From NCBI GenBank assembly GCA_002476905.1, contig DLND01000089.1, forward strand, positions 20,958 to 27,353: DNA of 6,396 bases, written 5' to 3'. How positions within the stretch are numbered: the first letter of the stretch is position 1; every line of letters starts with the position of its first letter. This document shows, piece after piece, positions 1 through 5,600 of this stretch. The notes under the pieces were generated by a model, which saw only the letters and a program-made list of their open reading frames with translations, ran no database searches and had not been told where the DNA came from. This stretch comes from Flavobacteriales bacterium UBA7519 (lineage in GTDB: Bacteria; Bacteroidota; Bacteroidia; Flavobacteriales; Weeksellaceae). A program made the translations under genes and the position numbers.

Positions 1-971
1 TCCGAAATGGTTCTATTGTTCAGAGTTTTACCACAGAAATCAAAAAAGTACTTGAAGAAACGGACGAAGATATTTTGGAAGAGGCGCTGGTAGAAATACG
101 GCAAAAATTCGATTCTACATCGAAAGAAATTTTGATTCCTTTTCATCTGGGCATTGAAATTCCCAATGTTAAACTGATTGTTCCAAAAGTAGGTGACAAG
201 AAAAGAATCGTAGAACTTTCTGAAAAAAATGCGAAAGAATACCGTCTTGAAAAATTAAAGCAAGTCCAAATCATAGATCCGGAAAGACATACGAACCGAC
301 TAATGTCCGAAATGCAACGAATCCTAAGGATGCCTGTGGAACCAAGACATATTGAAGGTTTTGACAACTCCAACATCCAAGGTACCAATCCCGTTTCGGC
401 CTGTGTAGTTTTCAAAGACGGAAAACCGAGCAAAGCCGACTATCGTATTTTCCATCCTAAAACTGTAGAAGGTCCAAATGATTTTGCCACAATGGAAGAA
501 GTCATTTACAGACGCTACAGAAGATTAATAGATGAAGGCGAACCTTTACCACAGCTGATTTTGATTGATGGTGGAAAAGGACAATTGTCATCAGCTGTCA
601 AAAGCCTGAAACTACTTGGCTTGTATGGGAAAATCACAATTATAGGTATTGCCAAAAGATTGGAAGAAATATATTTTCCGGAAGATTCTATCCCATTATA
701 TATTGATAAAAAAGCTGAAACGCTCAAAATTCTTCAAAGAGTGAGAGATGAAGCGCACCGTTTCGGTGTGAAACATCATAGAACCAGACGAAAGAACTCG
801 ACGATAAAATCAGAGTTAGAGCAAATTCCTGGGATTGGAGAAAAAACAATTGAACTACTTTTATCTAAATTAAAATCGGTAAAAAGAGTCAAAGAATCCG
901 ACCTGGCGACTTTGGAAGAAATCCTGGGAAAATCAAAAGCTAAAATTGTGTGGGCGTTTTTTAATCCCTGA
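1..971 (+). CDS. uvrC: UvrABC system protein C, C-terminal part (5' end outside window)
   Basis: UvrC is the dual-incision nuclease of nucleotide excision repair and acts with UvrA and UvrB on damaged DNA in the cytoplasm. The frame is open from base 3, so the gene continues to the left. A TTG at 75 is not the true start, because readable UvrC-like sequence precedes it. About 322 residues are visible, against roughly 600 for the family. Counting from base 3, the RNase H-like endonuclease domain carries GFDNSNIQG (Asp about 121), GPNDFATM (Asp about 160), LIDGGKGQ (Asp about 189) and RDEAHRFGVKHHR (His about 252). These correspond to the catalytic Asp/Asp/Asp/His set of the 5' incision centre. 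A tandem helix-hairpin-helix DNA-binding domain (IPGIGEKT and following residues) ends the protein. The N-terminal GIY-YIG domain and most of the UVR region lie outside the window. The stop TGA is at 969-971, and the next gene converges on it 4 bases away. Confidence 0.97.
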   Translation, partial: RNGSIVQSFTTEIKKVLEETDEDILEEALVEIRQKFDSTSKEILIPFHLGIEIPNVKLIVPKVGDKKRIVELSEKNAKEYRLEKLKQVQIIDPERHTNRLMSEMQRILRMPVEPRHIEGFDNSNIQGTNPVSACVVFKDGKPSKADYRIFHPKTVEGPNDFATMEEVIYRRYRRLIDEGEPLPQLILIDGGKGQLSSAVKSLKLLGLYGKITIIGIAKRLEEIYFPEDSIPLYIDKKAETLKILQRVRDEAHRFGVKHHRTRRKNSTIKSELEQIPGIGEKTIELLLSKLKSVKRVKESDLATLEEILGKSKAKIVWAFFNP

Positions 972-975
972 AAAT

Positions 976-1083
976 CTACTTAGATGTAGTTTTAGTTGCA
1001 GCTTTTTTATAAACATTTCCATAAAAAGACATTTGTCTCGCCATACAAGCGTCCTCAACATTTGTAAAAGTTAGTGTATCATT
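976..1083 (-). pseudogene. Frame-shifted C-terminal segment of the small secreted protein
   Basis: Removing one base from (or adding two to) the A7 tract at 1082-1088 joins the upstream frame to 35 further codons. These begin NDTLTFTNVEDAC, continue MARQMSFYGNVYKK and end in TTSK before TAG at 976-978. The segment reads like real protein. It has an alternating hydrophobic beta strand, then an acidic Asp-Ala-Cys followed by Arg, and a basic tail, and it contributes a second cysteine that could pair with Cys87 upstream. The repaired protein would be about 135 residues. Its stop would sit 4 bases from the uvrC stop, filling what is otherwise an unexplained 107-base gap. Whether this is a true mutation, a sequencing indel or slippage-tolerant expression cannot be decided from the sequence. 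Confidence 0.7.
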
Positions 1084-1384
1084 TTTTTATCACAAATTTA
1101 TAGGATCCTTCTTCGGCAGAATCGCAAGGCGAATTTCCATCGATTTTAAATAGCCTAATTGTTTCCTTATCCTTGAGAGTGTATTTCATTTTTTCCGCAA
1201 CGTTTCCTGAAAAAATAAGATCAATTGTATCATTAGAAAATTTGAATGTAATTTCCTCAGGAGATGGAATATTGGCTATTCCGTTCCACTCTGTGTTAGC
1301 AAGCGGATTGCCAGATTGCTGTGAAAAACAGACTGTACTCAAAAAAAGAAAAGCGCTCAGTAGAAAATTTTTGACATATTTCAT
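1079..1384 (-). CDS. Small secreted protein of unknown function, frame broken near its 3' end
   Basis: I do not recognise the family. The open frame could begin at 1486, but the start is placed at ATG 1382-1384 because a clear signal peptide begins there: MKYVKN, then a hydrophobic core, then a likely signal peptidase I site in VCFS|QQ near residue 22. The preceding residues look like translated AT-rich intergenic DNA. The mature part begins with NPLANTEWNG and is rich in predicted beta strands, with one cysteine (Cys87). The protein therefore looks like a small periplasmic or exported beta-rich domain. The frame ends at TGA 1079-1081 just after a run of seven A's (1082-1088 on the + strand as T's). 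The next 35 codons in another frame continue the protein convincingly, so the 101-residue product is probably truncated. It is divergent from the gene at 1552 and convergent with uvrC. No Shine-Dalgarno sequence is seen, which is usual for Bacteroidetes. Confidence 0.7.
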   Translation of the reverse strand: MKYVKNFLLSAFLFLSTVCFSQQSGNPLANTEWNGIANIPSPEEITFKFSNDTIDLIFSGNVAEKMKYTLKDKETIRLFKIDGNSPCDSAEEGSYKFVIKK

Positions 1385-1475
1385 CGTAAAAAGTATAAAT
1401 ATTTGACATATTAATTTGTATACTAAATAGTTACAAAAAATAAATTTAGTGTTTTTTTTGTAATCAAAACAAAAA

Positions 1476-1511
1476 ATTTCCATCAATCAATGTTGATTGT
1501 TTTTCGGAAAT
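1476..1511. promoter_or_regulatory. Two-part inverted repeat, possible operator
   Basis: A perfect 7-base inverted repeat, CAATCAA (1484-1490) and TTGATTG (1493-1499) around a 2-base centre, is nested inside a second pair, ATTTCC (1476-1481) and GGAAAT (1506-1511). It lies between two divergent genes, just upstream of the -7 box for the + strand gene at 1552 and overlapping where its -33 region would be. The symmetry and position suit a dimeric regulator's binding site. A hairpin in RNA is the alternative. No regulator gene is visible next to it. Confidence 0.35.
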
Positions 1512-1526
1512 CTTATGCGTAATTCT

Positions 1527-1535
1527 TATCTTTGC
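1527..1535 (+). promoter_or_regulatory. Bacteroidetes-type -7 promoter box for the gene at 1552
   Basis: TATCTTTGC matches the Bacteroidetes primary-sigma -7 consensus TAnnTTTG exactly. It places transcription initiation about 10 to 17 bases before the ATG at 1552, giving a very short leader. No good -33 TTTG lies at the usual spacing. TTTTC at 1501-1505 (21 bases upstream) is the nearest partial match, and TTG at 1497-1499 is too distant. Confidence 0.5.
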
Positions 1536-1551
1536 AACCTAATATTTTACA

Positions 1552-2118
1552 ATGAACAAATACCTAAAATTTGTAGCAGCTGCAATTATTATCGCATTAG
1601 GCATTTACCTGATGTTCAACCGTAACATTGGCTGGGGCATCGTTTTAGTCGTGCTTTCCGGAATTCCTATTGCTTTATTCTTTAAAAACGAAAATATTCT
1701 CTTAGCATTCTGGCAACTGAGAAAGCAAAATATGGATAAAGCTGCCAAGTTTTTATCCAATATTACAGATTATAAATCCCAACTTCATAAGAGTCAATAT
1801 GGTTATTTCCATTATCTCCAAGCCCTGACGACTGCTCAGGATAATCCTGCAAAAACAGAAGGATTGATGAAAAAAGCCTTGGATTACGGTTTGAATATGA
1901 AACACGACCGAGCAATGGCAAAACTGAATCTTGCAGCATCTGCGTTATCCAAAGGGAGAAAAGCTGAAGCTCAGAAATTACTGGACGAAGCAAAACAACT
2001 GGATTCCGCAGGAATGATGACAGATCAAATCAAGATGATGAAGGAGCAGATGAAAATGCCGACAATGCAAAAACATATGCACAATCCGCATATGAGAAAC
2101 AGAGGAAAGTTTTTCTAA
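1552..2118 (+). CDS. Membrane-anchored TPR-like protein with Met/His-rich tail
   Basis: The product has 188 residues and its function is unknown to me. Two hydrophobic segments at about residues 5-22 and 28-44, separated by a short NRNIGWG turn, should form a membrane hairpin that leaves the C-terminal part in the cytoplasm. Residues about 50-153 are helical. Two TPR-like helix pairs are visible: YFHYLQALTTA to KKALDYGL (about 85-115) and AMAKLNLAASALSKGRKAEA to LLDEAKQLD (about 121-151). The last 35 residues are unusual, with nine Met between 155 and 181 and His at 175, 177 and 180. TPR-like folds usually serve as protein-protein scaffolds, so a role in assembling or tethering a membrane complex is an inference. 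The ATG at 1552 follows a promoter box closely and has no Shine-Dalgarno sequence. The gene appears to be transcribed alone, since a strong terminator follows 12 bases after the stop. Confidence 0.85.
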   Translation: MNKYLKFVAAAIIIALGIYLMFNRNIGWGIVLVVLSGIPIALFFKNENILLAFWQLRKQNMDKAAKFLSNITDYKSQLHKSQYGYFHYLQALTTAQDNPAKTEGLMKKALDYGLNMKHDRAMAKLNLAASALSKGRKAEAQKLLDEAKQLDSAGMMTDQIKMMKEQMKMPTMQKHMHNPHMRNRGKFF

Positions 2119-2129
2119 TTAAGATAAAC

Positions 2130-2158
2130 AAAAGAGCGAAATTAACTTTCGCTCTTTT
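2130..2158. terminator. Bidirectional intrinsic terminator between convergent genes
   Basis: A perfect 12-base-pair stem, AAAAGAGCGAAA (2130-2141) and TTTCGCTCTTTT (2147-2158), closes a 5-base loop. The A-rich and T-rich ends give a U tract on either strand. It therefore can end both the + strand gene that stops at 2118 and the - strand channel gene that stops at 2162. Confidence 0.88.
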
Positions 2159-2161
2159 TAT

Positions 2162-2794
2162 TTACATTTCTTCATTATTTTCATAACCATAGAACTTAGG
2201 AATTCTCCAATGGTATTTTACCGCTAATGTTCTGATAGCTACAATCAAGATTATTGTAGAAATCTGAACCAATGTAGAAGACCAGCCTGTAAATCTCGAC
2301 ATCAGCAGAAAAATTCCGCCACCTACGATGCATGCTGTTGCGTAGATTTCTTTCCTGAAAATCAAAGGAATTCTGTTCAGTAAAATATCTCGGATAATCC
2401 CTCCAAAACATCCGGTTATAGTTCCCAGCGTGAGACATATCAACGGATGTAGATCTGAGTTGATTCCTTTCTGAATACCGATTATGGTAAACAGCCCCAG
2501 TCCGAAACTATCAAAAATAAATAAGGTCACTTTGAAGTTCCTCTCAATAGATTTAAAAACCATTGAAAATACGCAAGTGAAGAATATCAGTGAGCAAGTC
2601 AACATATCCGTCATCCAGAAAACAGGAACATCTAAAAGTAAATCTCTTACAGTTCCGCCACCAACCGAGGTTACGAATGCGATAATTAGAACACCAAACG
2701 GATCAAGACGTTTCTGCATTGCCGCAAAACTGCCTGACATTGCAAAGGAAATGGTTCCAAGAATTTCTATAATAAGGTTAAGCTGCTGATGCAC
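2162..2794 (-). CDS. TRIC/UPF0126-family membrane channel protein (YicG/YadS-like)
   Basis: This is a 210-residue inner-membrane protein of the UPF0126 family, whose structurally studied prokaryotic members are trimeric cation (K+) channels. Some annotations call the family a glycine transporter, so the permeant solute here is open. About seven membrane segments are visible, at roughly residues 5-25, 33-52, 63-80, 88-106, 117-135, 149-167 and 173-192. The family's internal duplication is clear. GGGTVRD (45-51) and GGIIRD (131-136) are the paired glycine/Arg-Asp motifs at equivalent helices of the two repeats. The start is GTG at 2792-2794. No in-frame ATG lies between it and the upstream stop, and starting at the next Met (residue 19) would remove the first membrane helix. 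The gene follows xth by 52 bases on the same strand with no terminator between, so it is probably the second gene of that transcript. Confidence 0.92.
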   Translation of the reverse strand: MHQQLNLIIEILGTISFAMSGSFAAMQKRLDPFGVLIIAFVTSVGGGTVRDLLLDVPVFWMTDMLTCSLIFFTCVFSMVFKSIERNFKVTLFIFDSFGLGLFTIIGIQKGINSDLHPLICLTLGTITGCFGGIIRDILLNRIPLIFRKEIYATACIVGGGIFLLMSRFTGWSSTLVQISTIILIVAIRTLAVKYHWRIPKFYGYENNEEM

Positions 2795-2846
2795 GTCGGT
2801 TGATTGTTTATGGATTGATGAACAATAAAGGCTTAGTGGTGATAAT

Positions 2847-3611
2847 CTATAGATTCAGTTCTACTAAAACGGGACAATGGTCAGAATGTTTGACTTCTGG
2901 TAGGATAACTGCTCTGGTCATTTTCTCTTTCAACGGTTCTGAAACAAAATTATAATCCAATCGCCAGCCTTTGTTTCTTGCTCTGGAACCTGCTCTATAA
3001 CTCCACCAGGAATATTGTTCCGGCTGATCATTAAAATACCTAAAACTGTCTGTGAGTTTATTTTCGGCCATAAAGTTCGTCATCCATTCGCGCTCCATCG
3101 GTAGGAAGCCGGAAGTATTGGCCAAACCAATTGGATTATGAATATCAATTGCCTGATGACAAATATTAAAATCGCCGCTGATGATTAGATTCGGGATGCT
3201 TTTTCTGAGTTCCGTGATATAAGCAAGAAAATCATAGCAGAACTGCATTTTGAAATCAAGTCTCTCAATATTTGAAGCAGAAGGTACGTAAACCGAAATC
3301 ACTGAAAAACCATCAAAATCGGCTCGGATTACTCTTCCCTCACTGTCATAATTCTCTATCCCACAGCCAAATTCTACGTGGTTAGGTTTGATCTTGGAAG
3401 CGATTCCTACGCCACTGTAACCTTTTTTTACTGCTGAATGCCAGTAACTGTGATATCCAATCTTCTCGAAACTTTCAATATCGATTTGATCATTTCCTGC
3501 TTTGCTTTCCTGGATACAGATGACATCAGGATTAGCAACATTCAGCCAGCCGATAAAATCTTTGGTGAAGGCGGCACGGATGCCATTGACGTTATAGGAA
3601 ATGATACGCAT
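2847..3611 (-). CDS. xth: Exodeoxyribonuclease III / AP endonuclease
   Basis: The product removes nucleotides 3' to 5' from duplex DNA and cleaves at abasic sites in base excision repair, as a cytoplasmic, metal-dependent enzyme. The length of 254 residues is normal for the Xth/ExoA group of the exonuclease-endonuclease-phosphatase fold. All expected motifs are present: SYNVNGIRA (Asn7), CIQESK (metal-binding Glu35), SVYVPSA (Tyr109), SGDFNI (Asp147, Asn149), GWRLDYNFVS (Asp219) and the terminal HSDHCPV (Asp244, His245). The recognition segment SWWSYRAGSRARNKGWR is also intact. The enzyme therefore looks fully active. The start is ATG at 3609-3611, placed directly before the conserved RIISYNVNG strand. 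It is the first gene of a probable two-gene transcript with the channel gene downstream. A reasonable promoter lies about 50 to 80 bases upstream. Confidence 0.96.
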   Translation of the reverse strand: MRIISYNVNGIRAAFTKDFIGWLNVANPDVICIQESKAGNDQIDIESFEKIGYHSYWHSAVKKGYSGVGIASKIKPNHVEFGCGIENYDSEGRVIRADFDGFSVISVYVPSASNIERLDFKMQFCYDFLAYITELRKSIPNLIISGDFNICHQAIDIHNPIGLANTSGFLPMEREWMTNFMAENKLTDSFRYFNDQPEQYSWWSYRAGSRARNKGWRLDYNFVSEPLKEKMTRAVILPEVKHSDHCPVLVELNL

Positions 3612-3657
3612 CTGTTATAATACTGGAGTTTTAAGGATTGATAAATGTTTAATTTTA

Positions 3658-3689
3658 CAAAGTTCGGGATTTTGAATGGAATGGTCAAA
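3658..3689 (-). promoter_or_regulatory. Candidate promoter for xth and the channel gene
   Basis: Read on the - strand, TTTG (3686-3689) is followed after 20 bases by GAACTTTG (3658-3665). This resembles the Bacteroidetes -33 TTTG and -7 TAnnTTTG pair with normal spacing, with one deviation (GA for TA). It predicts a leader of about 40 bases before the xth ATG. Confidence 0.4.
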
Positions 3690-3710
3690 AGAATTACAAA
3701 ACCTCTGTAT

Positions 3711-3834
3711 AGCCCCGATGGTAGCGGCATCCTTTTTTTAGCGAGGCGGCGGAGCGCAGCGGAGCCGCCCGAGCGATAAAAAGATACAGCGGACAGCGGG
3801 TCATAATGTTATTGGATAACCAAAAGATGTGGCT
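3711..3834 (+). ncRNA. Structured intergenic element, resembles flavobacterial repeat/RNA (Flavo-1-like)
   Basis: This compact, GC-rich island sits in an AT-rich intergenic region and folds on paper as nested stems. AGC(C) at 3711-3714 can pair with (G)GCT at 3831-3834, and CCCG 3714-3717 with CGGG 3797-3800 (these two share C3714). ATC-CTTTTT (3729-3737) can pair with AAAAAGAT (3778-3785), and GGCGGC 3745-3750 with GGCGGC's complement at 3764-3769. A side hairpin, GTTAT/ATAAC, lies at 3808-3820. AGCGG occurs four times (3723, 3758, 3788, 3795). From memory, the flanks AGCCCCGAT..GCGGCATCC and AGCGGACAGCGGG recur between genes in many flavobacterial genomes with variable central hairpins, and may be the Flavo-1 RNA motif. 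No search was possible. The strand is assumed, since no clear promoter is seen on either side. It could instead be a dispersed DNA repeat. Confidence 0.5.
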
Positions 3835-3837
3835 CCT

Positions 3838-3881
3838 AAAAAAAAATAAAAAGGCGGAAAAGGTAATCAATCTTTTCCGCC
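3838..3881 (-). terminator. Intrinsic terminator of porX
   Basis: A perfect 10-base-pair stem, GGCGGAAAAG (3853-3862) and CTTTTCCGCC (3872-3881), closes a 9-base loop. On the - strand it is followed by a long U tract (the A-rich 3838-3852). It lies 34 bases past the porX stop and should prevent transcription from running into the structured element and xth. Confidence 0.9.
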
Positions 3882-3915
3882 CAATAAACCCAAATCAAAT
3901 AAACTATGAAAAAAA

Positions 3916-5460
3916 CTATTTGGGCTCTAATATGCTTATCGGGATGATGACCTCTTCCAGAGAGATTCCCCCGTGCTGATAAGTGTCTTTGTAGTAATTC
4001 ACAAAGTGATTATAATTTTTCGGGTATGCAAGGAAGGTATTGTTCTTCGCAAAAATATATTTTGAACTCAGATTTCCTTTTGGCAGGAAAAGCTTATCCG
4101 GATTACTGATAGCCCAGACATCCTTGTCATCATAAGTGAGACTTCTTCCTGTCTTGTACCTGATGTTGGTAGAGGTTTCCCTATCTCCTACTACCTTACT
4201 AGGTTTTTTAACATAAACTGTGCCGTGGTCTGTGGTGATGACCAACTTGAAACCATTTTCTGCCGCTGTTTTTATAATTTTTATGAGCGAAGAGTTTTCG
4301 AACCAATTGTACGTGAGCGATCTGAAGGTTTTATCATCTCTAATTAATTGATTTACAATATTATTATCAGTTTTTGCGTGGGATAAGATATCTATAAAAT
4401 TATATACGATGACTAATAAGTCGTTGTTTTTATGCTGATTGAAATCATCCAGAATTTTCCGTTCAAAATCCGCGTTCAAGATTTTCAGATATTTCATTGA
4501 TTTACCTGACAATCCGATTCTTTTCATTTGGTCTTCTAGGAAATCGCGCTCGTGCTCGTTTTTGTTTCCTTCTTCATTGTCATTGAACCAGTACTGCGGA
4601 AATCTTTTCTCAATTTCTGAAGGCATCAATCCTGCAAAAAAGGAGTTTCTTGCATACTGAGTAGCCGTTGGCAAGATGCTGAAATAATAGTCTTCCGAAG
4701 TTTTATTATAGAATTTAGTAAATAATGGTTCGATAACTTTCCACTGGTCATATCTCAGGTTATCAATCATCAACAGAAGAACTTTTTCTTTCTCCACTTC
4801 TGGTTTCACCTTGTCCTTAAACAGGGTGTGGCTCATCATCGGTTTGTCATTGCTATGAAGCCAATCTTCATAATTATGCTCGATAAATTTCGAAAACTGG
4901 ATGTTCGCCTCTTCCTTCTGGTTCTGAAGTAAATCTGCAAATTCACTGTCAAATACTTTGTCAAACTTGATTTCCCAATTAAGAATCTTTTTATAATATT
5001 CTGCCCAGTCTTGATAAGTCCTAAGATAAGATAGTTCCATACTAAGATTTCTGAACTCTTGCTGATAATCTACGATTGTTTTCTGCTCCACCAATGATTC
5101 GCTATGCAGATTTTTTTTCAAAGAAAGAAGAACCTGATTTGGATTCACCGGCTTCAATATATAATCGGCAATCTGAGAGCCAATCGCTTGCTCCATTATA
5201 TGCTCCTCTTCGCTTTTGGTAACCATTACAATTTTCAGTGCATTATCCTTTTCCTTTATCATAGGAATGGCTTCCAATCCGGATATACCAGGCATATTTT
5301 CATCTAGAAGTGTAAGCTCAAATTTTTCTTTTTCAATGATTTCAAGTGCCTCATTTACATTGTTTACCGGGGTTACCATATAACCCTTATTCTCCAAAAA
5401 GACAATATGAGGTCTGAGCAAGTCCACTTCATCATCTATCCATAAAATTTTTCCTGACAT
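3916..5460 (-). CDS. porX: PorX, response regulator with PglZ phosphatase-like domain (type IX secretion control)
   Basis: PorX is the cytoplasmic response regulator that, with the histidine kinase PorY, controls type IX secretion in Bacteroidetes. The length of 514 residues is normal for PorX. Residues 1-120 form a receiver domain with the acidic pocket WIDDE (Asp9/Asp10), phospho-acceptor Asp53 in LLDENMPG, Thr81 and Lys103 in ILKPVNP. Residues about 125-205 are a helical linker with aromatic stretches such as YLRTYQDWAEYY. Residues about 225-510 are a PglZ/alkaline-phosphatase-superfamily domain: LLMIDNLRYDQW (Asp233), LPTATQYARNSFFAGLMPSE (Thr265/Thr267), NFIDILSH (Asp357, His361), TTDHGT (Asp411, His412) and QHGGISLEE (His496). 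The metal-binding set looks complete, so hydrolase activity is expected; PorX homologues are reported to hydrolyse oligonucleotides. There is no DNA-binding output domain. Start ATG 5458-5460 directly precedes the first receiver strand. The gene has its own -7 box and is bounded by terminators on both sides, so it appears to be a single-gene unit. Confidence 0.95.
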   Translation of the reverse strand: MSGKILWIDDEVDLLRPHIVFLENKGYMVTPVNNVNEALEIIEKEKFELTLLDENMPGISGLEAIPMIKEKDNALKIVMVTKSEEEHIMEQAIGSQIADYILKPVNPNQVLLSLKKNLHSESLVEQKTIVDYQQEFRNLSMELSYLRTYQDWAEYYKKILNWEIKFDKVFDSEFADLLQNQKEEANIQFSKFIEHNYEDWLHSNDKPMMSHTLFKDKVKPEVEKEKVLLLMIDNLRYDQWKVIEPLFTKFYNKTSEDYYFSILPTATQYARNSFFAGLMPSEIEKRFPQYWFNDNEEGNKNEHERDFLEDQMKRIGLSGKSMKYLKILNADFERKILDDFNQHKNNDLLVIVYNFIDILSHAKTDNNIVNQLIRDDKTFRSLTYNWFENSSLIKIIKTAAENGFKLVITTDHGTVYVKKPSKVVGDRETSTNIRYKTGRSLTYDDKDVWAISNPDKLFLPKGNLSSKYIFAKNNTFLAYPKNYNHFVNYYKDTYQHGGISLEEVIIPISILEPK

Positions 5461-5490
5461 ATATACTTGTATAATTAGTTATTTACTCAT

Positions 5491-5498
5491 CAAAATTA
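5491..5498 (-). promoter_or_regulatory. -7 promoter box for porX
   Basis: On the - strand TAATTTTG is an exact TAnnTTTG match 30 bases before the porX ATG, giving a leader of roughly 20 to 25 bases. The -33 region is only AT-rich with no clear TTTG. Together with the terminator at 5562-5595 this supports porX being transcribed independently of rng. Confidence 0.45.
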
Positions 5499-5561
5499 TG
5501 ACCAAAATATCATAATAATAATTAATTAAATCATTCTGGAAGTTAAATATTAGTTAATGTA

Positions 5562-5595
5562 AATAAAAAACTTTGCTAAAGTCTTAGCAAAGTTT
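5562..5595 (-). terminator. Intrinsic terminator of rng
   Basis: A perfect 12-base-pair stem, AAACTTTGCTAA (5568-5579) and TTAGCAAAGTTT (5584-5595), closes a 4-base loop. On the - strand it is followed by a U-rich run (5562-5570). It begins 5 bases after the rng stop codon and separates rng from porX. Confidence 0.88.
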
Positions 5596-5600
5596 GATTT

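Larger units (their letters stand above)
3612..3915. other. Gene-free interval between xth and porX
   Basis: This 304-base interval contains no credible gene. It holds the xth promoter (3658-3689), the structured element (3711-3834) and the porX terminator (3838-3881). A 62-codon open frame on the - strand at 3542-3730 overlaps the xth start and promoter, has no family-like features and is not accepted as a gene. Confidence 0.7.

Noticed and set aside
75..77. TTG as the start of the left-hand gene
   Set aside because: Sequence before it continues in frame as UvrC-like protein to the window edge, so the gene is cut by the window rather than starting here.
1371..1400. TTGACA, 17 bases, TATAAA on the + strand: a textbook E. 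coli sigma70 promoter
   Set aside because: It overlaps the start of a - strand gene. Bacteroidetes primary sigma factors use TTTG/TAnnTTTG, and such matches arise easily in AT-rich DNA. The TATCTTTGC box nearer the + strand gene is the better candidate.
1385..1486. N-terminal extension of the secreted protein to an upstream ATG at 1486
   Set aside because: The added 34 residues look like translated AT-rich intergenic DNA and would bury the clear signal peptide that begins at 1384.
3542..3730. 62-codon open frame on the - strand upstream of xth
   Set aside because: It overlaps the xth 5' end in another frame and covers the promoter and part of the structured element. The composition is not protein-like and there is no recognisable domain.
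3889..3924. CCCAAAT/ATTTGGG inverted repeat across the porX stop codon
   Set aside because: It is only 7 bases with a 22-base loop, and a much stronger terminator lies just downstream. It is likely chance.
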